64,000 nt of DNA. It comes from Rhodoferax sp. (lineage in GTDB: Bacteria > Pseudomonadota > Gammaproteobacteria > Burkholderiales > Burkholderiaceae_C). Of this stretch, positions 40,861 to 51,110 are shown piece after piece. Position 1 is the first letter of the stretch. Each line of letters opens with the position of its first letter. The stretch spans positions 112,901 to 176,900 of the forward strand of contig NZ_JAURYQ010000015.1 of the NCBI RefSeq assembly GCF_030653815.1. Direction: 5' to 3'. The notes under the pieces are model-generated. The model did no database searches. It saw only the letters and a program-made list of their open reading frames with translations, and was not told where the DNA came from. The position numbers and the translations under genes were made by a program.

Positions 40861-42552
40861 TCAGTTGCCTTGCCAGATGACCGGCTGGCCCGACGCTTCC
40901 CAGCGCTCGTAATTGGCGGCATAAGCATCTTCAATGCGATTGCGTTTGACCTTGAAGGTGGGCGTGACGATGTCGTTTTCGACCGTCCAGGCGTTGGTGG
41001 CGACCACCAGGCACTTGAGCTGTTCGTGCGGGTCCAGGCTGGCGTTGATGGTATTGAGGTGCTGCGCCAGCGCCGCCTCAAGCTGCACGCGCTGAGCCGG
41101 GTCGGCGGCACGTTCCACTGCTTCGGCGTTGAGCATCACGATGCCCAGTGGCTGGCCCAAGTTGGCCCCGGTGACCACGCAGGCTTCCACCAGTTCATGC
41201 ATCACCAGTTTGTCTTCGATGGGTGCCGGCGCCACATATTTGCCCTTGCTGGTCTTGAACAGGTCCTTGACGCGCCCGGTGATGTGCAGCCTGCCCTGCG
41301 CGTCAATGTGGCCCTTGTCCCCGGTGTGCAGCCAGCCGTCAGCGGTGAAGGTCTCACGGGTCAACTCAGGCTCTTTGTAATAGCCCTGCATCAGCGCCGG
41401 GCTGCGCATCTGGATCTCGCCGGTTGCTGCATCAATGCGAATGTCAACGCCCGCGTAGGCCGGCCCCACCGTGCCTTCCATATTTTGTCCTGGCAGCGTC
41501 AGGTTCGAGACGGCCAGGTTTTCGGTCATGCCATAACCTTCATTGACGGGCAGGCCCAGTTTGCGGTACCAGGCCAGCAGCGGCACCGGCATGGGGGCCG
41601 CGCCCCCGGCGGCAAAACGGCACTGGTCCAGACCCAGCGCTTTTTGCACCTTGCGCCGCACCAGGCCGCCGATGAGGGGAATCGACAACAACCGATTGAG
41701 TTTGGCCGGCGGCAACTTGTGGTGCACACCATGTTGGAACTTGACCCACAAGCGCGGCACCGAGAAGAAAATCGTGGGTCGTGCACGCTGCAGGTCCTTG
41801 GCAAAGGTGTCAAGCGATTCGGCAAAAAACACGTGCATGCCGGTGTACAGCCAGCCATGCTCCACCAGCACGCGCTCAACCACATGGGCCAACGGCAGGT
41901 AGGACAGCATGCGGTCTTGCTGCGTCATGCCCACGGCGGCGGCGCCGGTGGCAATCGCCCAGGCAAAATTGCCAAAACTGTGCATCACCCCCTTGGGCTG
42001 ACCCGTGGTGCCCGAGGTGTAGATCAGGGTGGCGAGTTCATCGGCCTCACGCATCACCTCGCCTTGGAACGGCTCGTTGCGGGCGATGATGGCGTCCCAG
42101 CCCTCATAGCTGCTGATGGCATCGGCGGGCGAAAGCGGGTAACTGATGCAGGGCATGTCGGCGGGCACACCCGGCTTCATGCTTGCCCAGTCATCGAGTT
42201 TGCCGACAAAACAGGCCCGCGCCTCGCTATGCAACAAAATCTGCCGAACCGTGCCATGCGCCAATGTGGGGTACAAGGGCACAGACACGTAACCCGCCAT
42301 CCAGATCGCCAGGTCACTCATCAGCCACCAGGCGCAGTTTTTGGACAGGATGGCAATCTTTGAGCCAGGCGCCCAGCCCTGGGCCTTGAGGTGGCTGGCC
42401 ATGCGCCGCACTTCATCACCCACCTGCGCCCAGGTGATGTCCCGGGTCACACCGCCGCCCATGGGCTGGGTCAGCGCGATCCGGTCAGGTGCCGTTTTTT
42501 CCCAAAAATACAGGCGCTGCAAAGTCAACTGGTCAGGCGTTACGGGATTCAT
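40861..42552 (-). CDS. Long-chain acyl-CoA ligase (AMP-forming)
   Basis: 563 residues from MNPVTPDQL, with GGAG nine bases upstream; an ATG five codons earlier is possible. The AMP-binding signature is LIYTSGTTGQPKGVMHS; GYGMTEN, DGWLHTGDKGHID and the C-terminal Lys region FKVKRNRIED follow. The N-terminus RLYFWEKTAPDRIAL and VERVLVEHGWLYTGMHVFFAES fit the long-chain fatty-acid/FadD15-type branch. It activates fatty acids in the cytoplasm at the membrane. It lies 40 bp upstream of the CoA-transferase/GNAT gene on the same strand, so one operon of three acyl/lipid genes is likely. Confidence 0.92.
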   Translation of the reverse strand: MNPVTPDQLTLQRLYFWEKTAPDRIALTQPMGGGVTRDITWAQVGDEVRRMASHLKAQGWAPGSKIAILSKNCAWWLMSDLAIWMAGYVSVPLYPTLAHGTVRQILLHSEARACFVGKLDDWASMKPGVPADMPCISYPLSPADAISSYEGWDAIIARNEPFQGEVMREADELATLIYTSGTTGQPKGVMHSFGNFAWAIATGAAAVGMTQQDRMLSYLPLAHVVERVLVEHGWLYTGMHVFFAESLDTFAKDLQRARPTIFFSVPRLWVKFQHGVHHKLPPAKLNRLLSIPLIGGLVRRKVQKALGLDQCRFAAGGAAPMPVPLLAWYRKLGLPVNEGYGMTENLAVSNLTLPGQNMEGTVGPAYAGVDIRIDAATGEIQMRSPALMQGYYKEPELTRETFTADGWLHTGDKGHIDAQGRLHITGRVKDLFKTSKGKYVAPAPIEDKLVMHELVEACVVTGANLGQPLGIVMLNAEAVERAADPAQRVQLEAALAQHLNTINASLDPHEQLKCLVVATNAWTVENDIVTPTFKVKRNRIEDAYAANYERWEASGQPVIWQGN

Positions 42553-42685
42553 TAAACTAGTCTCCATCCGTTGTGATCGTCATGTCCGCTGCGGGAATTC
42601 GCAGACAGTATAGGAAGAGAATGATGTCCTGTGAAGCCCGCAGGCCAACATCAAGTCTTCGAAACATCAAATCATCAAGCATGCC

Positions 42686-43366
42686 ATGGACCGTTACCTG
42701 AAACCCATCCTCTCACTGGTGCTTGGCTACCTGCTGATCGGCTCGGCATTGCCGGCACGAGCGCAAAGCACCACCTCGTCCGCTGAAGCCCTGGTGGCGA
42801 GCGCCCTTGCCCTCAAACCTGACACCGAGCGTGGTGAAGCCGAATTCACGGCCTTGTCCTGTGCCCGCTGCCACCGAAAAAATGCTGTTGGCCGCGCCGA
42901 CAGCGACACACCACGGTTGTCCGGTCAACACGCTGCGGTCATCATCAAACAGGTGCTGGACATTCGCAGTGGCTTGCGCGCCAACCCGCCCATGCAGCCC
43001 ATGGTGACCGAGGAAAGGCTGAGTCTGCAAGCCCTGGCCGACATCGCCGCCCACCTGCAGGCGCTGCCGGTGAGCGGAGCCCTTGGCAAAGGTCCGAGGT
43101 CGGGTGTGGCGCGGGGCAAAGAACTGTTTGGCAAGGACTGCGCCAGCTGCCACGGTGCTGCAGGTGAAGGCAATGCCACCATTTTTGCCCCCATGGTGGC
43201 AGCGCAGCATTACACCTACCTTGTGCGTGAACTGGAATTCATTCGCGACGGGATAAGGGGTAATTCCAATCCGGCCATGGCTGCCCTGCTGAAGACTTAT
43301 GCGCAGGACGACCTGCAGGCGGTGGCGGACTACCTGGCGCAAGTGCCCGCGCCGGAACGCAGATAA
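42686..43366 (+). CDS. Dihaem cytochrome c (cytochrome c4-like)
   Basis: 226 residues with an N-terminal signal peptide (LSLVLGYLLIGSALPARAQS). Two CxxCH haem motifs are visible: CARCH at residues 59-63 and CASCH at 152-156. Two repeated cytochrome c domains of about 90 residues give a cytochrome c4-like layout with Met ligands expected at PMQPM and PMVAAQ. It should carry electrons in the periplasm. The next gene follows 8 bp downstream. It is divergent from the acyl-CoA ligase gene. Confidence 0.92.
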   Translation: MDRYLKPILSLVLGYLLIGSALPARAQSTTSSAEALVASALALKPDTERGEAEFTALSCARCHRKNAVGRADSDTPRLSGQHAAVIIKQVLDIRSGLRANPPMQPMVTEERLSLQALADIAAHLQALPVSGALGKGPRSGVARGKELFGKDCASCHGAAGEGNATIFAPMVAAQHYTYLVRELEFIRDGIRGNSNPAMAALLKTYAQDDLQAVADYLAQVPAPERR

Positions 43367-43374
43367 AGACCCCC

Positions 43375-44472
43375 ATGCCTTTTCAAGTCCTTCGTGCCGC
43401 CACCCTCCTGCTGGCAGCAGCTTCTGCCAGTGCTGTGCTGGCGGCGGAAGATTTTCGAGTTCGCTACAACCTGGCAGGCAGCCTCGGCGGTGAGATTTTT
43501 GCGCCACAAAGCAGCTCGGGCTGGATCGGCGCGCTGGCTTACACCTACATCGATGGCCGAAAAGTCACCGGGGACGACGGTAACAAGCTTGGCACCACCA
43601 CGCCGCCAGGCACCGTGCCTTTGTCCAGGCAAGCAACACCACTGGACCCTGTGTACAACGCCAACCGGGTGGCGCTGCAGACCAGTGGCCATGCCAATGT
43701 GATGGCACTGGCGCTGGGCTACATCACCGAAGAACGCTACGGCGGTGGTCAACTCATCTTCGGCACGCTGCTGCCCCTTGCGCAAAACGCCTCGGAGGTG
43801 CGGGCCAGCGCAGCATCACCCACGCTCAACTGGCCGCACCCGACGCAGCCGGTGGATACAACAAAAGCCATTGTTCAAGGGCAGTTCGCAACAGGCTACC
43901 AGAGCCAACTGTCGGACCTGGCCGCTGCGGAAAGCGGCAAAATCTCGGGTATCGGTGACATTGAACTGGCGGCAGGCTGGATGCGTCAAGACGGACCCTG
44001 GAAATTTCGGGCCGGCGCCGCATGGGTGCTGCCCACCGGGGCCTACAGTGCGACCAAGCGGCCCAACATCGGCTTCGGTAACTATCACACCCTGAGGCCC
44101 GAAGTACAGGCCACCTACCTGCCCTCGGCAAAGATCGCGCTCTCGGGCAAGCTGATCATGGGCTTTAACAGCCGGAACAAGGACAGGCAGTTGAAAAGCG
44201 GCAACTGGATCGGGCTCGAGGCCGCTGCCGGCTACATGACACCGATCGGCCCCGTCGGTCTGCATGGCGTGCACGTCAGGCAGTACCAGGACGACCAAAA
44301 CAACCTGATGTTCGGCAGCAGCCGCCTGCAACTCACCGGACTCGGTGCCTTCTTCACCAACCGGCTTCCGGTCATCGACACCATCGTCACGCTGCAGTAC
44401 ATGGTGACCACCCATTCACGCAACGCCCGACATTCCAACTTTTCACAGTTGCGGCTCGTTCAGCAGTTTTAG
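43375..44472 (+). CDS. Outer-membrane SphA-like (phenol-degradation 'meta' family) protein
   Basis: 365 residues with a signal peptide ending near ASAVLA. The mature protein shows alternating beta-strands and ends in Phe (RLVQQF), as outer-membrane beta-barrels do. The middle and C-terminal parts (GIGDIELAAGWMRQDG, AAWVLPTGAYSATKRPNIGFG) fit the SphA/meta-pathway family often found near aromatic or hydrophobic-compound genes. A channel for hydrophobic substrates is the usual guess; the substrate is not known. It forms an operon with the cytochrome c gene, and a good terminator follows. Confidence 0.8.
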   Translation: MPFQVLRAATLLLAAASASAVLAAEDFRVRYNLAGSLGGEIFAPQSSSGWIGALAYTYIDGRKVTGDDGNKLGTTTPPGTVPLSRQATPLDPVYNANRVALQTSGHANVMALALGYITEERYGGGQLIFGTLLPLAQNASEVRASAASPTLNWPHPTQPVDTTKAIVQGQFATGYQSQLSDLAAAESGKISGIGDIELAAGWMRQDGPWKFRAGAAWVLPTGAYSATKRPNIGFGNYHTLRPEVQATYLPSAKIALSGKLIMGFNSRNKDRQLKSGNWIGLEAAAGYMTPIGPVGLHGVHVRQYQDDQNNLMFGSSRLQLTGLGAFFTNRLPVIDTIVTLQYMVTTHSRNARHSNFSQLRLVQQF

Positions 44473-44479
44473 GCAGCAA

Positions 44480-44510
44480 AAAGCCCGAACCGTTTCGGGT
44501 TCGGGCTTTG
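44480..44510 (+). terminator. Bidirectional hairpin terminator
   Basis: Stem AGCCCGAACC (44482-44491) pairs with GGTTCGGGCT (44498-44507) around a six-base loop. Short A- and T-runs flank it. It lies between the convergent SphA-like and lpdA genes and can serve both. Confidence 0.8.
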
Positions 44511-44532
44511 CGCAATTGCCGTAATTAAGAGT

Positions 44533-46371
44533 CTATTTCTTGGCCGGCGGCAAATCCGTGCAACTGCCGTGCGCCACTTCGGCCGCCATGCCGATGCTCT
44601 CGCCCAGCGTCGGGTGCGGGTGAATGGTTTTGCCGATGTCGATGGCGTCAGCGCCCATCTCAATGGCCAGCGCCACTTCGCCAATCATGTCACCGGCGTG
44701 GGTGCCGACCATGCCGCCGCCCAGAATCTTGCCGTGGCCATGCGCCTCGGGGCTGTCGTCGAACAGCAGCTTGGTGACACCTTCGTCGCGGCCGTTGGCA
44801 ATGGCGCGGCCCGACGCATTCCAGGGGAACAGACCCTTTTTGACCTTGATGCCCTGGGCTTTCGCCTGGTCTTCGGTCAGGCCCACCCAGGCCACTTCGG
44901 GGTCGGTGTAGGCCACACTCGGGATCACACGGGCATTGAAAGACGCAGCCGCCAGCTCCTTGTTGCCCTGCAGTTCACCGGCAATCACTTCTGCCGCCAC
45001 ATGGGCCTCGTGCACCGCCTTGTGCGCCAGCATGGGCTGACCCACGATGTCACCAATGGCGAAGATGTGGGAGATGTTGGTGCGCATCTGGATGTCAACG
45101 TTGATAAAGCCACGGTCCGTGATAGCCACGCCAGCATTTTCGGCGGCAATTTTCTTGCCGTTGGGCGTGCGGCCCACGGCTTGCAGAACCAGGTCGTAGA
45201 CCTGCGGCGCGGGCGCCGTGCCGCCCTCCTCAGCGGGTGCAAACGTCACCTCGATGCCTTCAGGCAAGGCACGGGCGCCCACCGTCTTGGTCTTGAGCAT
45301 GATGTTGTCAAAACGCGGTGCGTTCATCTTTTGCCAGATCTTGACCAGGTCGCGGTCGGCACCCTGCATCAGGCCGTCGAGCATTTCGACCACATCCAGG
45401 CGCGCACCCAGCGTGCTGTAGACCGTGCCCATTTCCAGGCCGATGATGCCGCCACCCAAAATCAGCATGCGCTTGGGAACTTCCTTGAGCGCCAGCGCAC
45501 CCGTGGAGTCCACCACGCGCGGGTCGTTGGGCATGAAGGGCAGGCGCACTGCCTGGCTACCGGCGGCAATGATGCACTTCTTGAAGGCGATGGTTTGGGT
45601 CTTGCCGGTCTTTTCCTGCGAGGTGCCGGTGGTCTCCTCGACCTGCACATGGTTGGCACCGACAAAAGCACCGTAACCACGCACGACAGTCACCTTGCGC
45701 ATTTTGGCCATGGCGGCCAGACCGCCAGTGAGCTTGCCGATGACTTTTTCCTTGTGACCGCGCAGGGTGTCGACATTGACCACCGGCTTGCCAAAGTCCA
45801 CGCCCAGCGCGCCCAAGTGACTCACTTCGTCGATGACGGCGGCGACATGCAACAGTGCCTTGCTCGGGATGCAACCCACATTCAGGCAGACACCGCCGAG
45901 TTGGGCGTAGCGCTCGACCAGAATGACCTTGAGGCCGAGGTCGGCAGCGCGGAACGCTGCCGAATAACCACCCGGGCCGGCGCCAAGCACCAACAGGTCG
46001 CAGTCCAGGTCGGCGCTGCCGGCAAAGCTGGCCGCCGCTGGCGCGTTGACAGGTGCGGCAGCCGGCGCAGCGGCTTGTGGCGCGGTCGGTGCGGCGGCGG
46101 CTGGCGCCTGAGCAGCCGGGACAGCAGCCGCGTCAGAAGATTCCAGTACCAGCAGCAAAGAGCCCTCGCTCACCTTGTCGCCCAGGGCAATCTTGAGTTC
46201 CTTGACCACCCCCGCGTGGCTGCACGGGATTTCCATGGAGGCCTTGTCAGACTCCACGGTGATCAGGCTTTGTTCGGCTTTGACGGTGTCGCCGGGCTTG
46301 ACCAGCAGTTCAATGACGGTGACTTCGGCGAAGTCGCCAATGTCGGGGACCTTGATGTCGATGAGTGCCAT
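44533..46371 (-). CDS. lpdA: Dihydrolipoyl dehydrogenase with N-terminal lipoyl domain (E3 of pyruvate dehydrogenase)
   Basis: 612 residues. Residues 1-80 are a lipoyl domain with the modified Lys in [10 protein letters not shown] (about residue 43). An Ala/Pro-rich linker follows. The flavoprotein has the FAD motif [12 protein letters not shown], redox disulfide [16 protein letters not shown] motif [11 protein letters not shown] and the C-terminal HPHPTLGE with the active-site His/Glu. It reoxidises lipoamide for the pyruvate dehydrogenase complex. It is the last gene of aceE-aceF-lpdA. A hairpin repeat separates it from aceF. The extra lipoyl domain is characteristic of many betaproteobacterial E3 proteins. 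Confidence 0.96.
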   Translation of the reverse strand: MALIDIKVPDIGDFAEVTVIELLVKPGDTVKAEQSLITVESDKASMEIPCSHAGVVKELKIALGDKVSEGSLLLVLESSDAAAVPAAQAPAAAAPTAPQAAAPAAAPVNAPAAASFAGSADLDCDLLVLGAGPGGYSAAFRAADLGLKVILVERYAQLGGVCLNVGCIPSKALLHVAAVIDEVSHLGALGVDFGKPVVNVDTLRGHKEKVIGKLTGGLAAMAKMRKVTVVRGYGAFVGANHVQVEETTGTSQEKTGKTQTIAFKKCIIAAGSQAVRLPFMPNDPRVVDSTGALALKEVPKRMLILGGGIIGLEMGTVYSTLGARLDVVEMLDGLMQGADRDLVKIWQKMNAPRFDNIMLKTKTVGARALPEGIEVTFAPAEEGGTAPAPQVYDLVLQAVGRTPNGKKIAAENAGVAITDRGFINVDIQMRTNISHIFAIGDIVGQPMLAHKAVHEAHVAAEVIAGELQGNKELAAASFNARVIPSVAYTDPEVAWVGLTEDQAKAQGIKVKKGLFPWNASGRAIANGRDEGVTKLLFDDSPEAHGHGKILGGGMVGTHAGDMIGEVALAIEMGADAIDIGKTIHPHPTLGESIGMAAEVAHGSCTDLPPAKK

Positions 46372-46393
46372 TTTTTTCTTTCTCGATTTAATC

Positions 46394-46440
46394 AGTTGGG
46401 GTCAGAGCACGTTCGCTTCGCGAAGTGGTCTGACCCGCAA
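46394..46440. repeat. Intergenic hairpin repeat, copy 4 (aceF-lpdA gap)
   Basis: GGGTCAGAGCAC at the left, GTGGTCTGACCC at the right, inner stem TTCGC-ttc-GCGAA. Compared with copy 1 the inner stem has an additional pair T-A, so pairing is kept. It begins 22 bases upstream of the lpdA start and ends two bases from the aceF stop. Confidence 0.85.
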
Positions 46441-46442
46441 AA

Positions 46443-48104
46443 TTACAGGAGCACCCTGCGGAAATCGCCCAGAATCTGACCCAGGTAGACGTTGAAGCGG
46501 GCCGCAGCGGCGCCGTCGATCACGCGGTGGTCCCAGGTCAGGCTGAGCGGCAGCATCAGCCGCGGCTGGAAGGCTTTGCCGTCCCAGACCGGCTCCATGG
46601 TCGACTTGCAAACCCCCAAAATGGCGACCTCGGGCGCATTGATGATGGGCGTGAAATAACGCCCGCCAATACCGCCCAGGCTGCTGATGGTGAAGCTGGC
46701 GCCCGACATTTCAGCCGGGCTCAACTTGCCGTCACGCGCCTTCTTGGCCAGTTCGCTCATCTCGGCGCTGATCTGGAAGATGCCTTTTTTGTCAGCGTCC
46801 TTGATCACCGGCACCATCAGGCCGTTGGGCGTGTCAGCGGCAAAACCGATGTGGAAATACTGCTTGTAAATCAGTGCATCGCCGTCCAGGCTGCTGTTGA
46901 ACTCGGGGTATTTCTTGAGCGCGGCCACGCAGGCCTTGATCAGGAAAGCGAGCATGGTGACCTTGATGCTACTCTTCTCGTTTTCCTTGTTGGTGGCAAC
47001 GCGGAAGGCCTCCAGGTCGGTGATGTCGCAGTCGTCATGGTTGGTGACCGCCGGAATCATGATGGCATTGCGCAGCAGGTTGGCGCCGCTGATCTTCTTG
47101 ATGCGCGACATTTCCTTGCGCTCGATCGGACCAAATTTGGCAAAGTCGACCTTGGGCCACGGGATCAGGCCAAGCTCGGAGCCACCGCCGCCGGCAGCTG
47201 GCTTGGCCGCCTGCTGGGCCGCAATGGCCAGGGTTTGCACCGCGCCGCTCATGACCGAGCGCGTGAAGGACTGCACGTCGTGGTCGGTGATACGGCCCTT
47301 GAGGCCGCTGCCTTTGACCTCATTCAACGGCACGCCGAGTTCGCGGGCGAACTTGCGCACCGACGGCGACGCATGCGGCAGGCCGAGCGCAGGTGTTGCG
47401 GTGGGCACGTGGGCCGGCGCGGCAACGGCGCTGGCAACAGCAACTTGCGGGGGCGCCGCTGCAGCAACTGCCGACGCTGCCGGAGCCGATGCTGGCGCTG
47501 CGGCAGCGGGTGCCGCGGCCAGGCTGGCAGTGCCTTCCAGAATGGCCAGCAAGTCGCCAATGTTGACCTTGTCGCCAAGCTTGACCTTGAGTTCCTTGAC
47601 GACGCCGGCTGTGCTCGACGGGATTTCCATCGAGGCTTTGTCCGACTCGACGGTGATCAGGCTTTGCTCAACCTTGACGGCATCGCCCGCCTTGACCATG
47701 ATCTCGATCACGGTGACGTCCTTGAAGTCGCCAATGTCGGGGACACGCACTTCAACCGGGCCGCTGGCAACGGCCGGTGCTGCAGCGGGGGCTGCTTCAG
47801 GTGCGGCGGCTGACGCAGCTGGCGCCGCAGCGGCTGCGGGGGTTGGTGCTGCGGCGGCCGCTTCTCCAGCCGCTTCGAGCATCAGGATCAGCGAGCCTTT
47901 TTTAACCTTGTCACCCAAGCCGACCTTGAGTTCCTTGACCACACCGCTGTGGCTGGAGGGTATTTCCATCGAGGCCTTGTCCGACTCCACCGTGATCAGG
48001 CTTTGTTCCGCTTTAACGCTGTCGCCGGGCTTGACCATCAACTCGATGACCGTTACCTCATCAAAGTCCCCAATGTCCGGGACAGTTATTTCTATGATTG
48101 CCAT
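46443..48104 (-). CDS. aceF: Dihydrolipoamide acetyltransferase (E2 of pyruvate dehydrogenase)
   Basis: 553 residues from [14 protein letters not shown], with AAGG nine bases upstream; an ATG three codons earlier is possible. Two lipoyl domains (about 1-80 and 115-195), each with [11 protein letters not shown], are linked by Ala/Pro-rich hinges. A peripheral subunit-binding domain follows ([23 protein letters not shown]). The catalytic domain ends in the DHRVIDG motif with the active-site His. It transfers acetyl groups to CoA in the core of the complex. It lies between aceE and lpdA. The gap to aceE holds two hairpin repeats. Confidence 0.96.
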   Translation of the reverse strand: MAIIEITVPDIGDFDEVTVIELMVKPGDSVKAEQSLITVESDKASMEIPSSHSGVVKELKVGLGDKVKKGSLILMLEAAGEAAAAAPTPAAAAAPAASAAAPEAAPAAAPAVASGPVEVRVPDIGDFKDVTVIEIMVKAGDAVKVEQSLITVESDKASMEIPSSTAGVVKELKVKLGDKVNIGDLLAILEGTASLAAAPAAAAPASAPAASAVAAAAPPQVAVASAVAAPAHVPTATPALGLPHASPSVRKFARELGVPLNEVKGSGLKGRITDHDVQSFTRSVMSGAVQTLAIAAQQAAKPAAGGGGSELGLIPWPKVDFAKFGPIERKEMSRIKKISGANLLRNAIMIPAVTNHDDCDITDLEAFRVATNKENEKSSIKVTMLAFLIKACVAALKKYPEFNSSLDGDALIYKQYFHIGFAADTPNGLMVPVIKDADKKGIFQISAEMSELAKKARDGKLSPAEMSGASFTISSLGGIGGRYFTPIINAPEVAILGVCKSTMEPVWDGKAFQPRLMLPLSLTWDHRVIDGAAAARFNVYLGQILGDFRRVLL

Positions 48105-48120
48105 GTTGTTCATCCTTAGT

Positions 48121-48230
48121 CAGTTGGGGTCAGAGCACATTTGCTGCGCAAAGTGGTCTGACCCGCAAGGTTTCAATCTCAGTTGGGGTCAGAGCACATT
48201 TGCTGCGCAAAGTGGTCTGACCCGCAAAGT
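48121..48230. repeat. Tandem intergenic hairpin repeats, copies 5 and 6 (aceE-aceF gap)
   Basis: Two direct copies with a period of 59 bases start near 48121 and 48180. Each has GGGTCAGAGCAC, the inner stem TTTGC-tgc-GCAAA, then GTGGTCTGACCC. Relative to copy 1, both sides of the inner stem have changed together. They fill most of the 135-bp gap between the aceE stop and the aceF start. Confidence 0.85.
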
Positions 48231-48239
48231 TGTTTTGGC

Positions 48240-50951
48240 TTACGCGTAGAGCGGATTAACTTTTTCGGTGTTGATACCGTACTTGGCAATGGCCTCGGCC
48301 ACCTTGGCGACCGGCACCTTGCCGTCTTCGCTGAGGGCCTTGAGGGCGGCAACCACGATGTAATGGCGGTTGATCTCGAAGTGCTCGCGCAGTTTGGAGC
48401 GGAAGTCGCTGCGACCAAAGCCGTCGGTGCCCAGCACCTTGTAGGTGCGGCCCTTCGGAATAAACGGGCGAATCTGTTCGGCATAGGCCTTCATGTAGTC
48501 GGTCGACGCCACCACCGGACCGTCATGGCTGGCCAGCTGCTGCGCCACGAACGACAGCTGCGGTGCATCGGTGGGGTGCAGCAGATTGACACGTTCACAG
48601 GCCTGGCCGTCGCGCGCCAGCTCGTTGAAGCTGGGGCAGCTCCAGACGTCGGCGCTCACGCCCCAGTCCTGGGCCAGCAACTTCTGAGCAAAGAAGCTCT
48701 CACGCAAGATGGTGCCCGAACCCAGCAGCTGCACGCGCGGCCCGCTGGCATTCGCATCACCGGGTTTGCACAGGTACATGCCCTTGATGATCTGCTCTTC
48801 GGTGCCCGGCGTGAGGCCGGGCATGGCGTAGTTTTCGTTGAGCAGGGTCACGTAGTAGTACACGTTTTCCTGACGCTCCACCATGCGCTTCAAGCCATGG
48901 TGCAGGATCACGCCGACTTCGTGGGCAAAGGTCGGGTCATAAGACACGCAGTTCGGAATGGTGCCCGCCAGAATATGGCTGTGGCCGTCTTCGTGCTGCA
49001 GGCCTTCGCCGTTGAGCGTGGTGCGCCCCGAGGTACCGCCCAGCAAGAAGCCGCGTGCCTGCATGTCGCCGGCGGCCCAGGCCAGGTCGCCAATGCGCTG
49101 GAAGCCGAACATCGAGTAATACACATAAAACGGCACCATGATGCGGTTGCTGGTGGAGTAGCTGGTGGCCGCCGCGATCCAGCTGGCCATGCCGCCGGCC
49201 TCGTTGATGCCTTCCTGCAGCACCTGGCCCTTGACGTCTTCCTTGTAGTACATCACCTGGTCTTTGTCGACCGGCGTGTATTGCTGGCCATCGGGGTTGT
49301 AGATGCCGATCTGGCGGAACAGCCCTTCCATGCCAAAGGTGCGGCCTTCGTCCACCAGAATCGGGACCACACGCGGACCCAGTGCCTGGTCGCGCAGCAA
49401 CTGCGTTAAAAAGCGCACATAGGCTTGGGTGGTCGAGATTTCGCGGCCTTCTGCGGTGGGTTCCATCACACTCTTGAAGACCTCAAGCGCCGGCACGGTG
49501 AAGTGCTCGTCGGCCTTGGTGCGGCGGTGCGGCAAGTAGCCGCCCAGCGCTTTGCGGCGCTCGTGCAGGTATTTCATTTCCGGCGTGTCGTCGGCCGGCT
49601 TGTAAAACGGAATGTCGGCAATCTGGCTGTCCGGGATCGGGATGTTGAAACGGTCGCGGAAGATCTTGATGTCTTCGTCGGTGAGCTTCTTGGTCTGGTG
49701 CACGTTGTTCTTGCCCTCGCCGCTCTTGCCCATGCCAAAACCCTTGACGGTCTTGATCAACAGCACCGTCGGCTGACCCTTGTGATTCACCGCGGCGTGG
49801 TAGGCAGCATAGACCTTTTGCGGGTCATGCCCGCCGCGGCGCAGGTTCCAGATGTCGTCATCACTGAGCTTGGCCACCATCTCAAGCGTCTTGGGATCAC
49901 GGCCAAAGAAATGCTTGCGCACATAGGCGCCGTCATTGGACTTGAAGGTCTGGTAGTCACCGTCGAGTGTGTCCATCATGACCTTGCGCAGGGCACCGTC
50001 CTTGTCGCGCGCGAGCAGCGGGTCCCAGTTGCTGCCCCAGATCAGTTTGATCACGTTCCAGCCGGCACCGCGGAAGGTGCCCTCCAACTCCTGGATGATC
50101 TTGCCGTTGCCGCGCACCGGGCCGTCCAGGCGCTGCAGGTTGCAGTTGATGACAAACACCAGGTTGTCAAGTTTCTCGCGGGCGGCCAAGCCGATGGCGC
50201 CCAAAGATTCCACCTCATCCATTTCACCGTCACCGCAGAACACCCAGACCTTGCGGTTTTCAGTGTTGGCAATGCCACGCGCATGAAGGTACTTGAGGAA
50301 GCGTGCCTGGTAAATCGCCATCAGCGGGCCCAAACCCATGGAGACGGTGGGGAACTGCCAGAACTCGGGCATGAGCTTGGGGTGCGGGTAGCTCGACAAG
50401 CCCTTGCCATCGGTTTCCTGGCGGAAATGCAGCAGTTGCTCTTCGGTCAGGCGGCCTTCCATGTAGGCGCGGGCATAAACACCAGGAGCGACGTGGCCCT
50501 GGATGTAGAGGCAGTCGCCACCGTGGTTTTCAGATTCGGCGTGCCAGAAATGATTGAAGCCGGCGCCAAACATGTGGGCCAGTGAAGCGAACGAGCCAAT
50601 GTGACCGCCCAGATCACCGCCATCTGCCGGATAGTGTCGGTTGGCCTTGACGACCATGGCCATGGCGTTCCAGCGCATGTAGGCGCGCAGGCGTTCTTCG
50701 ATTTCGATGTTGCCAGGGCAACGCTCTTCCTGGTCGGTCTCGATGGTGTTGACGTAGCCGGTGTTGGCCGAGAACGGCATGTCAATGCTGCTTTGGCGGG
50801 CATGCTCCAGCAACTGCTCAAGAAGGAAGTGGGCACGCTCGGGGCCTTCGCTTTGAATCACGGCGCTCAAAGCGTCCATCCATTCGCGGGTTTCCTGGGT
50901 GTCGGCGTCTGGCGCGGAAACGCCTACTCGGCTCTCGGGTGTAACTGACAT
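48240..50951 (-). CDS. aceE: Pyruvate dehydrogenase E1 component
   Basis: 903 residues from [10 protein letters not shown], with AGGAG seven bases upstream; the frame is open further but without resemblance. It is the homodimeric E1 type. The thiamine diphosphate motif is [10 protein letters not shown] to [11 protein letters not shown] (about residues 235-275). N-terminal [21 protein letters not shown] and C-terminal [21 protein letters not shown] are conserved. It decarboxylates pyruvate and acetylates the lipoyl groups of E2. It is the first gene of the operon. Its promoter region is shared with the divergent histidine kinase at 51111. Confidence 0.97.
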   Translation of the reverse strand: MSVTPESRVGVSAPDADTQETREWMDALSAVIQSEGPERAHFLLEQLLEHARQSSIDMPFSANTGYVNTIETDQEERCPGNIEIEERLRAYMRWNAMAMVVKANRHYPADGGDLGGHIGSFASLAHMFGAGFNHFWHAESENHGGDCLYIQGHVAPGVYARAYMEGRLTEEQLLHFRQETDGKGLSSYPHPKLMPEFWQFPTVSMGLGPLMAIYQARFLKYLHARGIANTENRKVWVFCGDGEMDEVESLGAIGLAAREKLDNLVFVINCNLQRLDGPVRGNGKIIQELEGTFRGAGWNVIKLIWGSNWDPLLARDKDGALRKVMMDTLDGDYQTFKSNDGAYVRKHFFGRDPKTLEMVAKLSDDDIWNLRRGGHDPQKVYAAYHAAVNHKGQPTVLLIKTVKGFGMGKSGEGKNNVHQTKKLTDEDIKIFRDRFNIPIPDSQIADIPFYKPADDTPEMKYLHERRKALGGYLPHRRTKADEHFTVPALEVFKSVMEPTAEGREISTTQAYVRFLTQLLRDQALGPRVVPILVDEGRTFGMEGLFRQIGIYNPDGQQYTPVDKDQVMYYKEDVKGQVLQEGINEAGGMASWIAAATSYSTSNRIMVPFYVYYSMFGFQRIGDLAWAAGDMQARGFLLGGTSGRTTLNGEGLQHEDGHSHILAGTIPNCVSYDPTFAHEVGVILHHGLKRMVERQENVYYYVTLLNENYAMPGLTPGTEEQIIKGMYLCKPGDANASGPRVQLLGSGTILRESFFAQKLLAQDWGVSADVWSCPSFNELARDGQACERVNLLHPTDAPQLSFVAQQLASHDGPVVASTDYMKAYAEQIRPFIPKGRTYKVLGTDGFGRSDFRSKLREHFEINRHYIVVAALKALSEDGKVPVAKVAEAIAKYGINTEKVNPLYA

Positions 50952-51110
50952 GTGTTGTCTCCTGTATTGTTCGGCCCGTGAATGGTAGTGGAATTTACCA
51001 TTTTGGGGGCTGATCAAATTTTAGCGGGATTGATCATAAATTTCAAATGGTGTTTATGTTTTTTGTATTATGAAATAAATATTTCATGACGACTCTCCTA
51101 CACTCGCACC
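50952..51110. promoter_or_regulatory. Divergent promoter region between aceE and the PAS histidine kinase
   Basis: The 159-bp gap is A+T-rich. It has two TGATCA words near 51010 and 51033, each followed by an A+T-rich AAATTT run. An 8-bp inverted repeat, ATGAAATA-aa-TATTTCAT, lies at 51070-51087, 23 bases upstream of the kinase ATG. The operator of PdhR type (ATTGGT-n3-ACCAAT) was not seen. Confidence 0.55.

Noticed and set aside
44569..46479. 636-codon frame antisense to lpdA
   Set aside because: Shadow of a strongly supported gene; no family resemblance.
50952..51110. PdhR operator upstream of aceE
   Set aside because: No ATTGGT-n3-ACCAAT-like sequence was found in the gap.
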